Source: Patescibacteria group bacterium (GTDB taxonomy: Bacteria > Patescibacteriota > Minisyncoccia > UBA9983). Taken from it: a stretch of DNA of 14,537 nucleotides. How positions within the stretch are numbered: position 1 is the stretch's first letter; every line of letters starts with the position of its first letter. The stretch lies in contig JAHIER010000042.1 in the NCBI GenBank assembly GCA_018901555.1, positions 1-14,537 of the forward strand. Reading direction: 5' to 3'. The notes under the pieces were generated by a model. That model was given only the letters and a program-made list of their open reading frames with translations, was not told the DNA's origin and did not search any database. Shown piece after piece: positions 6,618 to 13,325 of this stretch. A program made the translations under genes and the position numbers.

Positions 6618-7901
6618 TTATATCTTAAAAATTTTTTTAAATAATTCCTGTTTATCTTCAGTATTCTTATGCGACCCTATAACAGCCATGTTTAATTTTT
6701 CAGGAATAAGTATTTCTCTGGATAATCTTAGGATATCATTTTCACTGATTTTTTCAATTTTTTCTAAAATATCCTCAGGCTGAATAATTTTATTGTAAAA
6801 AAGTTCCTGCTCACCATAAAAATCAGCTACTTGATCTGAAGTTTCAAAACTCAAGGCCATTTGTCCATTTATAAAGCTTTTAGCGTCTTTTAATTCTGTT
6901 TTTGAAATGCCTTTCTCTCTTATATCGGACAAAATTTCTGATATTTTTTGGATTGTCTTTTTAAAATTATCATGAGAAACACCAGCTCTAATTCCCAACA
7001 TTCCTGTATCTTTTTGAAGCCAGCCCCAACTTCCAACATAGTAAGCTAGTCCTAATTTTTGTCTTATCTCCATAAATAATCTAGATGATGTATTTCCACC
7101 CAACACAGCAGAAAGAATATTGAAAGCGTAACGGCGTTCGTCAAACATGCTGAAACAAGGAAATCCAATTATTAAATGGCTTTGATCAGTTTGTTTATTT
7201 ATAATTTTAATTCTAGAAGATTTTTGGGTAATTTTTGTTTTTTGCGCGTTAACAATTTTGCCACTCTTAAAATTCTTGAAACTCTGACTAATTTTTTTCA
7301 TCGTTTCTCTTTTATCAATTCCGCCAGAAATTATTATTATGGTGTTTTTCGCAGAATAATTTTCTTTTTGATATTTTAAAATATCTGAACGTCTGATCTT
7401 TTTTATTATCTCATTTTTCCCAATTAATGGTCGGCCGGCTGGTTGATCGCCATAAGTAAGCCATAACAAATCATCAACAACCTTACGCTGAGGCATATCT
7501 TCATACATACTTATTTCCTGTAAAATGACTCCTTTTTCTTTTTCTATTTCTTCTTCTTTAAATAATGGATTTAAAACCACATCAGAAATAATATCTAAAA
7601 TGTTATCAAAATTTTTAACAGCAGATTTTATCCAAAAAATAGTGGCTTCGTGAGAAGTAGCGGCATTATGATCAGCGCCCATCTTATCAATTTCCTTATC
7701 AATATCCCCAGGATTAGACCTATTTTTTGTGCCCTTAAAAAAGAGGTGCTCTAAAAAATGAGAGATGCCGTTCATTTTTTTTTCTTCGTTTTTTGAGCCA
7801 ACTCCAACCAAAATCTGGATAGTGACTGCTTCACTATTTTTCATCGGCACGACTAAAATTCTTAAGCCGTTATCTAAAATTTTTTTCTCAACTTGAAACA
7901 T
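6618..7901 (-). CDS. M16-family zinc metallopeptidase (processing-peptidase/PqqL-like)
   Basis: This is a 427-aa M16B peptidase related to mitochondrial processing peptidase beta and bacterial YmxG. The inverted zinc motif HFLEH (H48, E51, H52) is intact. The third ligand E129 lies in GVILQEI, the 77-residue spacing typical of the family. The second half carries the partner domain with RLFMEIRQKLGLAYYVGSW, matching the R/Y substrate-binding motif. There is no signal peptide, so it is probably cytoplasmic or acts on unexported peptides. It is first in the operon with the permease and metG. A -35/-10-like pair 6 bases before the ATG, with no Shine-Dalgarno, suggests a leaderless transcript. A 36-bp repeat copy lies 61 bases upstream and may regulate it. 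Confidence 0.93.
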   Translation of the reverse strand: MFQVEKKILDNGLRILVVPMKNSEAVTIQILVGVGSKNEEKKMNGISHFLEHLFFKGTKNRSNPGDIDKEIDKMGADHNAATSHEATIFWIKSAVKNFDNILDIISDVVLNPLFKEEEIEKEKGVILQEISMYEDMPQRKVVDDLLWLTYGDQPAGRPLIGKNEIIKKIRRSDILKYQKENYSAKNTIIIISGGIDKRETMKKISQSFKNFKSGKIVNAQKTKITQKSSRIKIINKQTDQSHLIIGFPCFSMFDERRYAFNILSAVLGGNTSSRLFMEIRQKLGLAYYVGSWGWLQKDTGMLGIRAGVSHDNFKKTIQKISEILSDIREKGISKTELKDAKSFINGQMALSFETSDQVADFYGEQELFYNKIIQPEDILEKIEKISENDILRLSREILIPEKLNMAVIGSHKNTEDKQELFKKIFKI

Positions 7902-7907
7902 AAAAAA

Positions 7908-7935
7908 ATAATAACATAATCAGCCAAAATAACAA
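7908..7935 (-). promoter_or_regulatory. candidate promoter of the M16 protease-permease-metG operon
   Basis: On the minus strand TTGTTA (7935-7930), a 16-base spacer and TATTAT (7913-7908) precede the protease ATG by only 6 bases. Transcription would begin at about the ATG. No ribosome-binding site fits in the space. Confidence 0.45.
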
Positions 7936-7962
7936 AACTTAACGCTTAACAAAACTAGAGAC

Positions 7963-7998
7963 TATACCAAAATCTTGCTATCGCTGAAAAATGGTATA
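7963..7998. repeat. 36-bp repeat copy 1, downstream of the PaaX/Cas2-like gene
   Basis: This copy matches copy 2 (8599-8634) at 35 of 36 positions, in the same orientation; position 7991 (A versus G) differs. It begins TATACCA and ends TGGTATA, a 7-bp inverted repeat around a 22-base core containing CTTGCTATCGCTG. It lies 18 bases past the regulator stop and 61 bases before the M16 protease start. On the minus strand its end reads TTGGTATAGT, another -10-like sequence. Confidence 0.93.
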
Positions 7999-8016
7999 TC
8001 CTAATTTTTAATATTT

Positions 8017-8589
8017 TTAATATAAATTGAAATGAAGCTTAATTTCAGATTCATTAGAAAGATTTTCAATTTCTCCGTAACGAACAAAATTTCTAATTTC
8101 AAAACATTCAATAATAAAATCAATTTCATCTTTACATTTAAAGGGATGGACAAAAACTGATTTTTGCAATTCATAAAATCCTAATTTTTTCAATTTTTCC
8201 CTTAGTGCTTCGCGCGCTTTTTTCTTTTTTTCCGGAATATCATAAAATACCAACCTCCATTTATTATCCCAAACAGCCGGCTCCTTTATTTTTATCTCTT
8301 CAAAATTAAATTTTAGCGCGTGTTTTTTGCCTTTTTCCGTCAAAACAACTTCTATTGAACCATCTTCCTTTTCTTTCCAATTCACAAGCCTCTCGTATTT
8401 AAACTCTCGGATAATTCTATAAAGATATTGCCGGTCAATCTTTTTCCATTCTTTGGATAATTGTTTTAAAATCCAAAATTGCCTTCTGGGTGAAGGCGTT
8501 AAACTCAAAATAAGTCCTGCCTGCAGTAAAAGCAAGACTTTTTGCTTGGTTGGGCTGGTAAATTTTCTTTCTTTTATCTTTTTTGCCAT
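8017..8589 (-). CDS. PaaX-like regulator with Cas2-like domain
   Basis: This is a 190-aa basic protein. Residues about 12-95 look like a winged helix-turn-helix (QFWILKQLSKEWKKIDRQYLYRIIREFKYERLVNWKE, then a wing ending LTEKGKKHAL). Residues 108-165 look like the ferredoxin-fold Cas2/PaaX-middle domain: KWRLVFYDIPEKKKKAREALREKLKKLGF, then QKSVFVHPF. D117 stands where Cas2 has its catalytic Asp (YDIP). The PaaX C-terminal third domain is missing. Homologs in CPR genomes are often annotated as Cas2, but there is no cas1 or CRISPR array here. A DNA-binding repressor is my preferred reading, with nuclease activity untested. The gene is bracketed by two direct 36-bp repeats, one overlapping its promoter. 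TATAAT lies 7 bases before ATG with no Shine-Dalgarno. Confidence 0.8.
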   Translation of the reverse strand: MAKKIKERKFTSPTKQKVLLLLQAGLILSLTPSPRRQFWILKQLSKEWKKIDRQYLYRIIREFKYERLVNWKEKEDGSIEVVLTEKGKKHALKFNFEEIKIKEPAVWDNKWRLVFYDIPEKKKKAREALREKLKKLGFYELQKSVFVHPFKCKDEIDFIIECFEIRNFVRYGEIENLSNESEIKLHFNLY

Positions 8590-8596
8590 AACTTAC

Positions 8597-8605
8597 ATTA
8601 TACCA
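8597..8605 (-). promoter_or_regulatory. Extended -10 promoter of the PaaX/Cas2-like gene, inside the repeat
   Basis: On the minus strand TGGTATAAT is a perfect extended -10 (TGn-TATAAT), 7 bases before the ATG at 8589. The -35 region (TTTCAG) is weak. The element is formed by the outer inverted end of repeat copy 2, so anything that binds the repeat would control the gene. The mirrored end at 8628-8636 gives the same TGGTATAAT pointing right. Confidence 0.6.
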
Positions 8606-8634
8606 AAATCTTGCTATCGCTGAAAAGTGGTATA
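8599..8634. repeat. 36-bp repeat copy 2, upstream of the PaaX/Cas2-like gene
   Basis: This is a direct copy of the repeat at 7963-7998, 636 bases away start to start. Here the inverted ends extend to 9 bp, ATTATACCA (8597-8605) and TGGTATAAT (8628-8636). The 22-base core is the same except for its last base. It ends 9 bases before the regulator ATG. Confidence 0.93.
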
Positions 8635-8684
8635 ATCTAAAGTTGTGGATTAAATTATTAGATTAATTAATTTTAATTTGAGAG

Positions 8685-8712
8685 TAAAAAAGCAAGGGTT
8701 TAACCCTTGCTT
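8685..8712 (-). terminator. Intrinsic terminator of the recO-glyS operon
   Basis: On the minus strand AAGCAAGGGTT, one A, then AACCCTTGCTT form an 11-bp stem followed by TTTTTT. It lies 13 bases after the stop of the 66-aa gene. The plus-strand reading lacks a T run, so it acts leftward. Confidence 0.88.
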
Positions 8713-8725
8713 ATAACTTTAACGT

Positions 8726-8926
8726 TCATTTTGTTTCTTTCATTTTATTTTCTATTTTTAAGCAATTTTGGTAATACTGATTAGGATCCAGAGACAACTT
8801 GCCTTCGCGTTCTAATTTTGCCTTAGCTTTCTCTCGCCTTTCGTTATAACGAAATTCTGTCCCTGCTTCATCTTTTGCTCTTGCTTTACTAAAATCAATC
8901 TCATCATCTTCAAAGAAATTAGACAT
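8726..8926 (-). CDS. Hypothetical small charged protein, 66 aa
   Basis: I do not recognise this protein. It has an acidic start (FFEDDEIDF) and a strongly charged helical middle (FRYNERREKAKAKLEREGKLSL). The tail (PNQYYQNCLKIENKMKETK) carries a single Cys. There is no membrane segment. It has a good Shine-Dalgarno, GGAGAG, 5 bases before the ATG. It follows glyS by 41 bases and is directly followed by the operon terminator, so it is the last gene of the recO-glyS unit. A 16-bp perfect AT-rich palindrome (8839-8854) lies inside it, probably by chance. The coding assignment rests on the ribosome site, the terminator spacing and codon usage like its neighbours. Confidence 0.72.
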   Translation of the reverse strand: MSNFFEDDEIDFSKARAKDEAGTEFRYNERREKAKAKLEREGKLSLDPNQYYQNCLKIENKMKETK

Positions 8927-8967
8927 TTTTTCTCTCCATTTCTTAATTACTTTATTCTACAAAAATC

Positions 8968-10260
8968 TTATTCAAGAATAGCATTTTTGAGAAAATTTGT
9001 CAATTCTAAAATTTTTACTCTCTCCTGTTGGCCAGTATCACGGTCACGAATCGTAACCGTGTTATTGTCTAAAGTTTCAAAATCTATAGTCACACAATAG
9101 GGCGTACCGATTTCATCCTGCCTTCTATAACGTTTTCCAATATTGCCATTATCATCAAACATTACTGGCTGTATTTCTTTTTTTATCATTTCATAAACCT
9201 CGCGCGATTTTTTAACAAGGTCCGGCTTGTTTTTTAATAATGGAAACACTGCCACTTTAATCGGCGCCATGTTTGGTTTAAATTTTAAAAAGATTCTTTT
9301 TTCTCCACCCATTTCATCTTCTTCAAAAACTTCGCAAAGCAAGGCAAAAATAAGCCTGTCCACGCCAAAAGATGGCTCTATAACATGAGGAATAAATCTT
9401 TCTTTTGTTTCTTCATCATAATAATCTAGTCCATGCGCTTTTAAATCAAAGTCTGTACGATAAGCAAACCCAACAATTTCATCTTTTTTAAAAGGAAAAT
9501 TATAATCAATATCAATCGTTTTTTTAGAATAATGGGATAAATCTTTGCCTAAAACTTCTCTATCATAAATATTTTTCTTGTTTAATCCAATTTCTTCAAG
9601 AAATTCGTGAATTTGTTTTAGCCAATAATCAAAATCTTTTTCCCATTCATTTTTCTTTGGCGGTTTAATAAAATATTCAATTTCCATCTGCTCAAATTCT
9701 CTTACACGAAAAACAAAATCTTTAGGAGTGATTTCATTTCTAAAGGCCTTGCCAATTTGCGCCACGCCAAACGGCAATTTTGGATGAAAAGTATCAATAA
9801 TATTTTTAAAATTAACAAAAATACCCTGAGCAGTTTCCGGTCGTAGATAAATCTGCGCGCCCGTTTCTTCAACAGGGCCGATGATTGTTTTAAACATCAT
9901 ATTAAATTGTTTTTCTTCAGTTAAATTTCCTCCGCAGTCAGGGCATTTATCTTTTATGTGATCAGATCTAAATCTATGGTGGCATTTTTTGCATTCAACT
10001 AAGGAATCTGAAAAACCACTGGCGTGTCCCGAAGCTTCCCAAACTTTGGCATTCATTAAAATCGCGGCATCAATTCCATAAATATCGTCTCTCTTTAAAA
10101 CAAATCTATTCCACCAATAATTTTTTATATTATTTTTTAAAAGAATTCCCAACGGTCCGTAATCCCAGGCGCCAGCCAATCCGCCATAAATTTCCGAGCC
10201 AGGATAAATAAAACCCCGGCGTTTAGTTAATGAAATAATTTTTTCCATTTTATTTTCCAT
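8968..10260 (-). CDS. glyS: Glycyl-tRNA synthetase, homodimeric (alpha2) type
   Basis: This is a 430-aa class II GlyRS of the single-chain alpha2 type, not the alpha/beta GlyQS type. RRGFIYPGSEIYGGLAGAWDYGPLG (14-38) is the family N-terminus. Motif 2 is GVAQIGKAFRNE with R173, motif 3 is IEPSFGVDRLIFALL. The zinc-type knuckle C90-x2-C93 and C106-x2-C109 is present. The C-terminal anticodon-binding domain contains QDEIGTPYCVTIDFETL and VTIRDRDTGQQ. I chose the ATG at 10260, which sits 1 base after the upstream stop at 10262. A longer reading to 10305 would overlap the upstream gene. There is no strong Shine-Dalgarno, so translational coupling is likely. recO and gly genes are neighbours in many bacteria, such as Bacillus. 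Confidence 0.96.
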   Translation of the reverse strand: MENKMEKIISLTKRRGFIYPGSEIYGGLAGAWDYGPLGILLKNNIKNYWWNRFVLKRDDIYGIDAAILMNAKVWEASGHASGFSDSLVECKKCHHRFRSDHIKDKCPDCGGNLTEEKQFNMMFKTIIGPVEETGAQIYLRPETAQGIFVNFKNIIDTFHPKLPFGVAQIGKAFRNEITPKDFVFRVREFEQMEIEYFIKPPKKNEWEKDFDYWLKQIHEFLEEIGLNKKNIYDREVLGKDLSHYSKKTIDIDYNFPFKKDEIVGFAYRTDFDLKAHGLDYYDEETKERFIPHVIEPSFGVDRLIFALLCEVFEEDEMGGEKRIFLKFKPNMAPIKVAVFPLLKNKPDLVKKSREVYEMIKKEIQPVMFDDNGNIGKRYRRQDEIGTPYCVTIDFETLDNNTVTIRDRDTGQQERVKILELTNFLKNAILE

Positions 10261-10261
10261 A

Positions 10262-12160
10262 TTATTTAACAACTTTACCCTCTGTATATTTAAACTGAGG
10301 ATCATTGCTTAAAATAGTATTCAGATCTTGTTTTTTATCCTGAACAATATTGCTGGTAAAATTATCATGGCCTTCCATATTTACATCAGAAATTAAAATT
10401 GGAGAAGTTCCGACTTGACTTAAACTTGGCATAAAAGAAATCTGAAAAAACACCTGTTTCGCCGGCCAAAGAAGACCGGTGCCTGCCTGAACATTGCCAA
10501 CATTCCAAACAACCTCGCCAGTTTTTTCATCATAAGAAACTGTTTCACCCGAAGGCGAAACTTGTTCCAACCATCGCACATAAGGGGGCAATATCCCTCT
10601 TATTCTTACATTAGAAAAATCATTTGAAGTATTGCCAATTGACCAATTAACAGTATAGGCAGTCTCGCCACCGGCTTTAGGCGGCATCGATCCAGTATTG
10701 TTAAAAACTCCGGAATAATGAAGAATCTGGCTGGCCAATTGAAGATAAGAAGAAATCTTTACTTCTTTTTTAATATTATTAAAGATATCAGTTTCGCCCG
10801 AACTTTCAGAAACCGTCTTCCCTTTTATACTGCATTCTATGCTAATAGTAAAGTTTTTGTCATCAGAAGAATTTATAGGCAAGGGTGAAATAATGGCAAA
10901 GCTAAAACTATTTTTCCCTGTATCGCCGGGGTTAACTACCTTGAGCTCCGGCATACTGGAAGAATTCCAAACTAAAGTTTTATCAAATGTTCTATAGGTT
11001 CCATTGCTTATTGAAATAGATTTTTCATCTAAAGCCACGCCTGTTATTTTTACTTCTATGGAAGCATTTGAAACAATTGTTGTTAAATTATTTTTCCAAA
11101 TGATTTCACCCTTTAAATAATTCCCGCTGTAGATAATTACATTTTCTGCTTCACTGCCATTTAAAGAAATCGCCAAATCAAGATATGGTCTTTTTATAGA
11201 AACAGTTTCTGCTGAAGAACCATAAGGAATAAAAATATTTTCTTTATTTAAAATACCTGCTTCAGCTCGAAAAGATTTTTCTTCTAAATCCTGACCTTCT
11301 ATCATTCCCCTTAAAATAATCTTTCTTTGCTGAGATGGCCCAAGGTCTCCCAAAGACCATGTGCTAGTTTTTTCACGCGGTTGCGGTTCTGCTTTAATAA
11401 GTTGAAAGCCAAATGGGTAATTAATATTTACAATCATATCTTTCAAAACAATATCAGAATTAGAAACCAAATTAACAATTATTTCCATTTCCTGTTTAGA
11501 ATTAATTTCTTTGGGTAATGACATAGAAACTCCAACAGCAGGATGATTTATTCTAATAATATATTCTGATTCTTTGGCAAAAATTGCGCTTGATCCCGCT
11601 AGCCTATATTCCAAAGAAGCCTTAATTAATTTTTCTTCGTTTTCTCCTCCGAACAAATTAAATTCTACTGATTTTTTATATGAAGAATTTGCTTCTATTT
11701 TATCAAGAGCATATCTTTCCCGGCCTAATTCATTTCCTTTTTCAGTAAAAGATCCGTTGGGAAACTCAATGACTAAACTTGCAGTTTCCATAGCTTCGCT
11801 ATTTTTATTCTCAATAAAAAAATCCAAATTAACAGATTCCCCGCCATTAATTCTCACCGGCCCCTTAATATCCAGATTTATATTTCCAGAAGAAATAATA
11901 TTAAATCCTTTTAAGACATAAAAAATAACGATAGCTGATGAAACTAAAAGTAAAATAATGGCTACTATAAAAATTTTTTTCATAGGAAAAGTAAAAGGTA
12001 AAAGTTTTTTATTGCCGTCTTCCGAGGACGGCGTCCAATCGCCGGGCGGAGTCCATTTCTCACGATTAAAAATTCTGAGTCCGGCTCTTTTTTTTCTTTC
12101 AGAAAAAGATTCTTCTTTTCTATAAAGACGGCCTTTTAATTTCTCTAAATTATCAGACAT
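10262..12160 (-). CDS. Single-pass membrane-anchored surface protein with Ig-like (DUF11/CARDB-type) domains
   Basis: I recognise the architecture but not a named family. Residues 1-60 form a basic cytoplasmic tail with a short tandem motif (WTPPGDWTPSSEDG, 36-49). Residues 62-84 form one membrane helix. Residues 90-632 are a predicted extracytoplasmic region of beta-rich repeats. Segments such as NGGESVNLDFFIENKNSEAMETASLVIEFP, LVSNSDIVLKDMIVNINYPFGF and YTVNWSIGNTSNDFSNVRIRGILPPYVRW resemble DUF11/CARDB adhesion-type modules. These are found in envelope or pseudopilus-associated proteins. There are no Cys residues except one at about 463. It may stabilise the envelope or contact a host or partner cell; this is inference. 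It lies 18 bases after recO and 1 base before glyS. Confidence 0.82.
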   Translation of the reverse strand: MSDNLEKLKGRLYRKEESFSERKKRAGLRIFNREKWTPPGDWTPSSEDGNKKLLPFTFPMKKIFIVAIILLLVSSAIVIFYVLKGFNIISSGNINLDIKGPVRINGGESVNLDFFIENKNSEAMETASLVIEFPNGSFTEKGNELGRERYALDKIEANSSYKKSVEFNLFGGENEEKLIKASLEYRLAGSSAIFAKESEYIIRINHPAVGVSMSLPKEINSKQEMEIIVNLVSNSDIVLKDMIVNINYPFGFQLIKAEPQPREKTSTWSLGDLGPSQQRKIILRGMIEGQDLEEKSFRAEAGILNKENIFIPYGSSAETVSIKRPYLDLAISLNGSEAENVIIYSGNYLKGEIIWKNNLTTIVSNASIEVKITGVALDEKSISISNGTYRTFDKTLVWNSSSMPELKVVNPGDTGKNSFSFAIISPLPINSSDDKNFTISIECSIKGKTVSESSGETDIFNNIKKEVKISSYLQLASQILHYSGVFNNTGSMPPKAGGETAYTVNWSIGNTSNDFSNVRIRGILPPYVRWLEQVSPSGETVSYDEKTGEVVWNVGNVQAGTGLLWPAKQVFFQISFMPSLSQVGTSPILISDVNMEGHDNFTSNIVQDKKQDLNTILSNDPQFKYTEGKVVK

Positions 12161-12178
12161 AATGCTTAATATATAACA

Positions 12179-12721
12179 TTATAACATACTTTCTTTAATT
12201 GCTTTGTTGATAATTAAAATGCCTTCTTTATTAGTTTTATAACTCTCAATGTCTATATAACCCAAGTTTTTAAGAATATCAAAAAAAGAGCTTATTTCAA
12301 AATTCTGCAGGTTTTCTTTATTATAATTTTCAATATTAAGAAAGTTAAAAATTTCTTTTAATTTTTCCCACAAAAAAATATTTTTTTCTTCGCCCTGAAT
12401 CATCCTGTCTATAAAATTAATAATTTGGGAAAGCGCTAAAAAATTATCCTGCTTGAAAATAATATTTTTGTAATTTTCTATTTCTTCAGCATCAACAATG
12501 CGCCAGCCAGCCAAAGCAGATTTGCCAGCCACTAAACCCAGTTTTGAATAAGAAAACGGCTCTAGATTATAACGAAGTTTTGATTTAAGATAACGCACGC
12601 CCTGAGCCATAGCATTAATTTTGCCGAATTCTTTGGTAAAAATTGTCAGCAACCGATCCGCCTCTCCAAAATTTTTTTTCTTTAAAATAATCCCTTCAGT
12701 TTGATAAATAATATGAGACAT
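12179..12721 (-). CDS. recO: DNA repair protein RecO, short form
   Basis: RecO loads RecA with RecF/RecR by annealing and displacing SSB. The N-terminal OB fold is clear: MSHIIYQTEGIILKKKNFGEADRLLTIFTKEFGKINAMAQGVRYLKSKLRYNLEPFSYSKLGL. This is followed by a helical C-terminal part. The length is 180 aa, against about 240 for typical RecO. The Cys4 zinc site and last helices of the C-terminal domain are missing, a common condition in CPR. I start at the ATG at 12721. The open frame extends 71 codons further upstream, but that part overlaps the divergent Cys-rich gene and does not look like RecO. It is the first gene of the recO-surface protein-glyS unit. Confidence 0.88.
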   Translation of the reverse strand: MSHIIYQTEGIILKKKNFGEADRLLTIFTKEFGKINAMAQGVRYLKSKLRYNLEPFSYSKLGLVAGKSALAGWRIVDAEEIENYKNIIFKQDNFLALSQIINFIDRMIQGEEKNIFLWEKLKEIFNFLNIENYNKENLQNFEISSFFDILKNLGYIDIESYKTNKEGILIINKAIKESML

Positions 12722-12728
12722 AAAATAA

Positions 12729-12734
12729 AATATA
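12729..12734 (-). promoter_or_regulatory. candidate -10 of recO
   Basis: On the minus strand TATATT lies 7 bases before the recO ATG, inside TATGATATATT. No convincing -35 is visible. The spacing is like that at tatD and the PaaX-like gene and would give a leaderless mRNA. Confidence 0.3.
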
Positions 12735-12742
12735 TCATACTC

Positions 12743-12771
12743 TTGCAAAATTTTGGAGTATTTGTTATGAA
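12743..12771 (+). promoter_or_regulatory. Sigma70-type promoter of the Cys-rich gene
   Basis: TTGCAA (12743-12748), a 17-base spacer and TATGAA (12766-12771), with TGT directly before, form an extended -10 promoter. It gives a leader of about 25 bases that contains the AGGAGG site. It is divergent from recO. Confidence 0.6.
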
Positions 12772-12791
12772 TGAATACAGAAATTAACAAT

Positions 12792-12797
12792 AGGAGG
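12792..12797 (+). promoter_or_regulatory. Consensus ribosome-binding site setting the start of the Cys-rich gene
   Basis: AGGAGG is followed by TTTAAA and the ATG at 12804, a spacing of 6 bases. It fixes the start at 12804 rather than the in-frame ATG at 12771, which overlaps the promoter. It is the strongest Shine-Dalgarno in the window. Confidence 0.85.
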
Positions 12798-12803
12798 TTT
12801 AAA

Positions 12804-13214
12804 ATGAATATTTTACCAGAGTTTTTGATTAAATTGATCTGTGTGGAATTAACGTATTTTGAGTGGAAAGAAGCGCACGATAAGTGGTTTAAGGCAATGG
12901 AAAAAGTGAATGAAATGGAGAAGTTTGTAAACACGAAAGGTTTTAAAGATTTGGCTATACAGAAAATTTGCAGTTATTGCATTAAAACCAGAAATAAAAA
13001 AGGCGCAAAGAGTTGTTTAAGGTGTCCGCTTTTTTACAGAAATATTTGTATTGACAAATTAAAAAATAAACCTTTCTGGAATTTTATTGAAGAAATGGGA
13101 AAAACTCACTATAATAGTAACTTGTGGCAAGAAGAAATTTTTGACTGGTCAAAACCGCTCGCCTATTGTCAACAAGTTTTAATGGCCATCAACAAAGACA
13201 AGCCAAAGAAATAA
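12804..13214 (+). CDS. Hypothetical Cys-rich protein with possible zinc ribbon, 136 aa
   Basis: I do not recognise this protein. Residues 1-50 are helical and rich in aromatic and charged residues (LTYFEWKEAHDKWFKAMEKVNEMEKF). Residues 56-74 hold two CxxC pairs, C56-x2-C59 and C71-x2-C74, with C82 close by. This could bind zinc or another metal. The remainder has several Trp (FWNFIEEMG, NLWQEEIFDW). There is no signal peptide. It is the only plus-strand gene in the right two thirds of the window. It carries a complete set of signals: promoter, AGGAGG and a strong terminator 8 bases after its stop. This looks like a self-contained cassette placed between recO and ileS. Confidence 0.8.
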   Translation: MNILPEFLIKLICVELTYFEWKEAHDKWFKAMEKVNEMEKFVNTKGFKDLAIQKICSYCIKTRNKKGAKSCLRCPLFYRNICIDKLKNKPFWNFIEEMGKTHYNSNLWQEEIFDWSKPLAYCQQVLMAINKDKPKK

Positions 13215-13221
13215 GATCCGC

Positions 13222-13250
13222 AAAGCCCCGTTTTAGCGGGGTTTTTTATT
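13222..13250 (+). terminator. Intrinsic terminator of the Cys-rich gene
   Basis: AAAGCCCCG (13222-13230), a 6-base loop and CGGGG with following T residues form a 9-bp stem with one G-T pair. TTTTTTATTT follows. It is 8 bases after the stop codon. Confidence 0.9.
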
Positions 13251-13265
13251 TCATTTTTCTATCCT

Positions 13266-13295
13266 ACACAAAATTTACGATCGTAAAAATTATGT
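13266..13295. repeat. 30-bp imperfect palindrome in the intergenic gap before the ileS 3' end
   Basis: A perfect 14-bp core, TTTACGATCGTAAA (13274-13287), lies in a 30-base palindrome that matches at 12 of 15 arm positions. It sits 31 bases past the ileS stop on the transcription path. It could form the ileS terminator hairpin, but no T run follows directly, or serve as a protein-binding site. Role unknown. Confidence 0.5.
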
Positions 13296-13325
13296 AAAAT
13301 AAAAATTGTAAGTTGGATATATAAT

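Noticed and set aside
8017..8589. CRISPR-Cas locus because of the Cas2-like domain
   Set aside because: There is no cas1, no effector and no repeat-spacer array. The two 36-bp repeats are 600 bases apart and surround a gene. The winged helix points to the PaaX type.
8839..8854. 16-bp perfect palindrome TTTCGTTATAACGAAA in the 66-aa gene as an operator
   Set aside because: It has an 8-bp half-site only, no second copy was noticed, and it lies mid-gene. It is too weak to claim.
9039..9061. 23-base near-palindrome in glyS (10 of 11 arm positions)
   Set aside because: It encodes TVTIRDRD, a conserved GlyRS motif. The symmetry follows from the protein sequence.
10261..10305. 15-codon N-terminal extension of glyS
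   Set aside because: It overlaps the end of the surface-protein gene. The ATG at 10260 directly follows that stop and MENKMEKI precedes the conserved core.
12014..12032. Imperfect palindrome (8 of 9) in the cytoplasmic tail of the surface protein as a fifth translated element
   Set aside because: It is short and mismatched, and overlaps a peptide tandem repeat (WTPPGDWTP) that explains part of the base symmetry.
12771..12803. Earlier ATG for the Cys-rich gene
   Set aside because: It lies at the -10 hexamer, upstream of the AGGAGG site, which fits the ATG at 12804.
12722..12934. 71-codon N-terminal extension of recO
   Set aside because: It overlaps the promoter and coding region of the divergent Cys-rich gene, does not resemble RecO, and the OB fold starts at MSHIIYQTEG.
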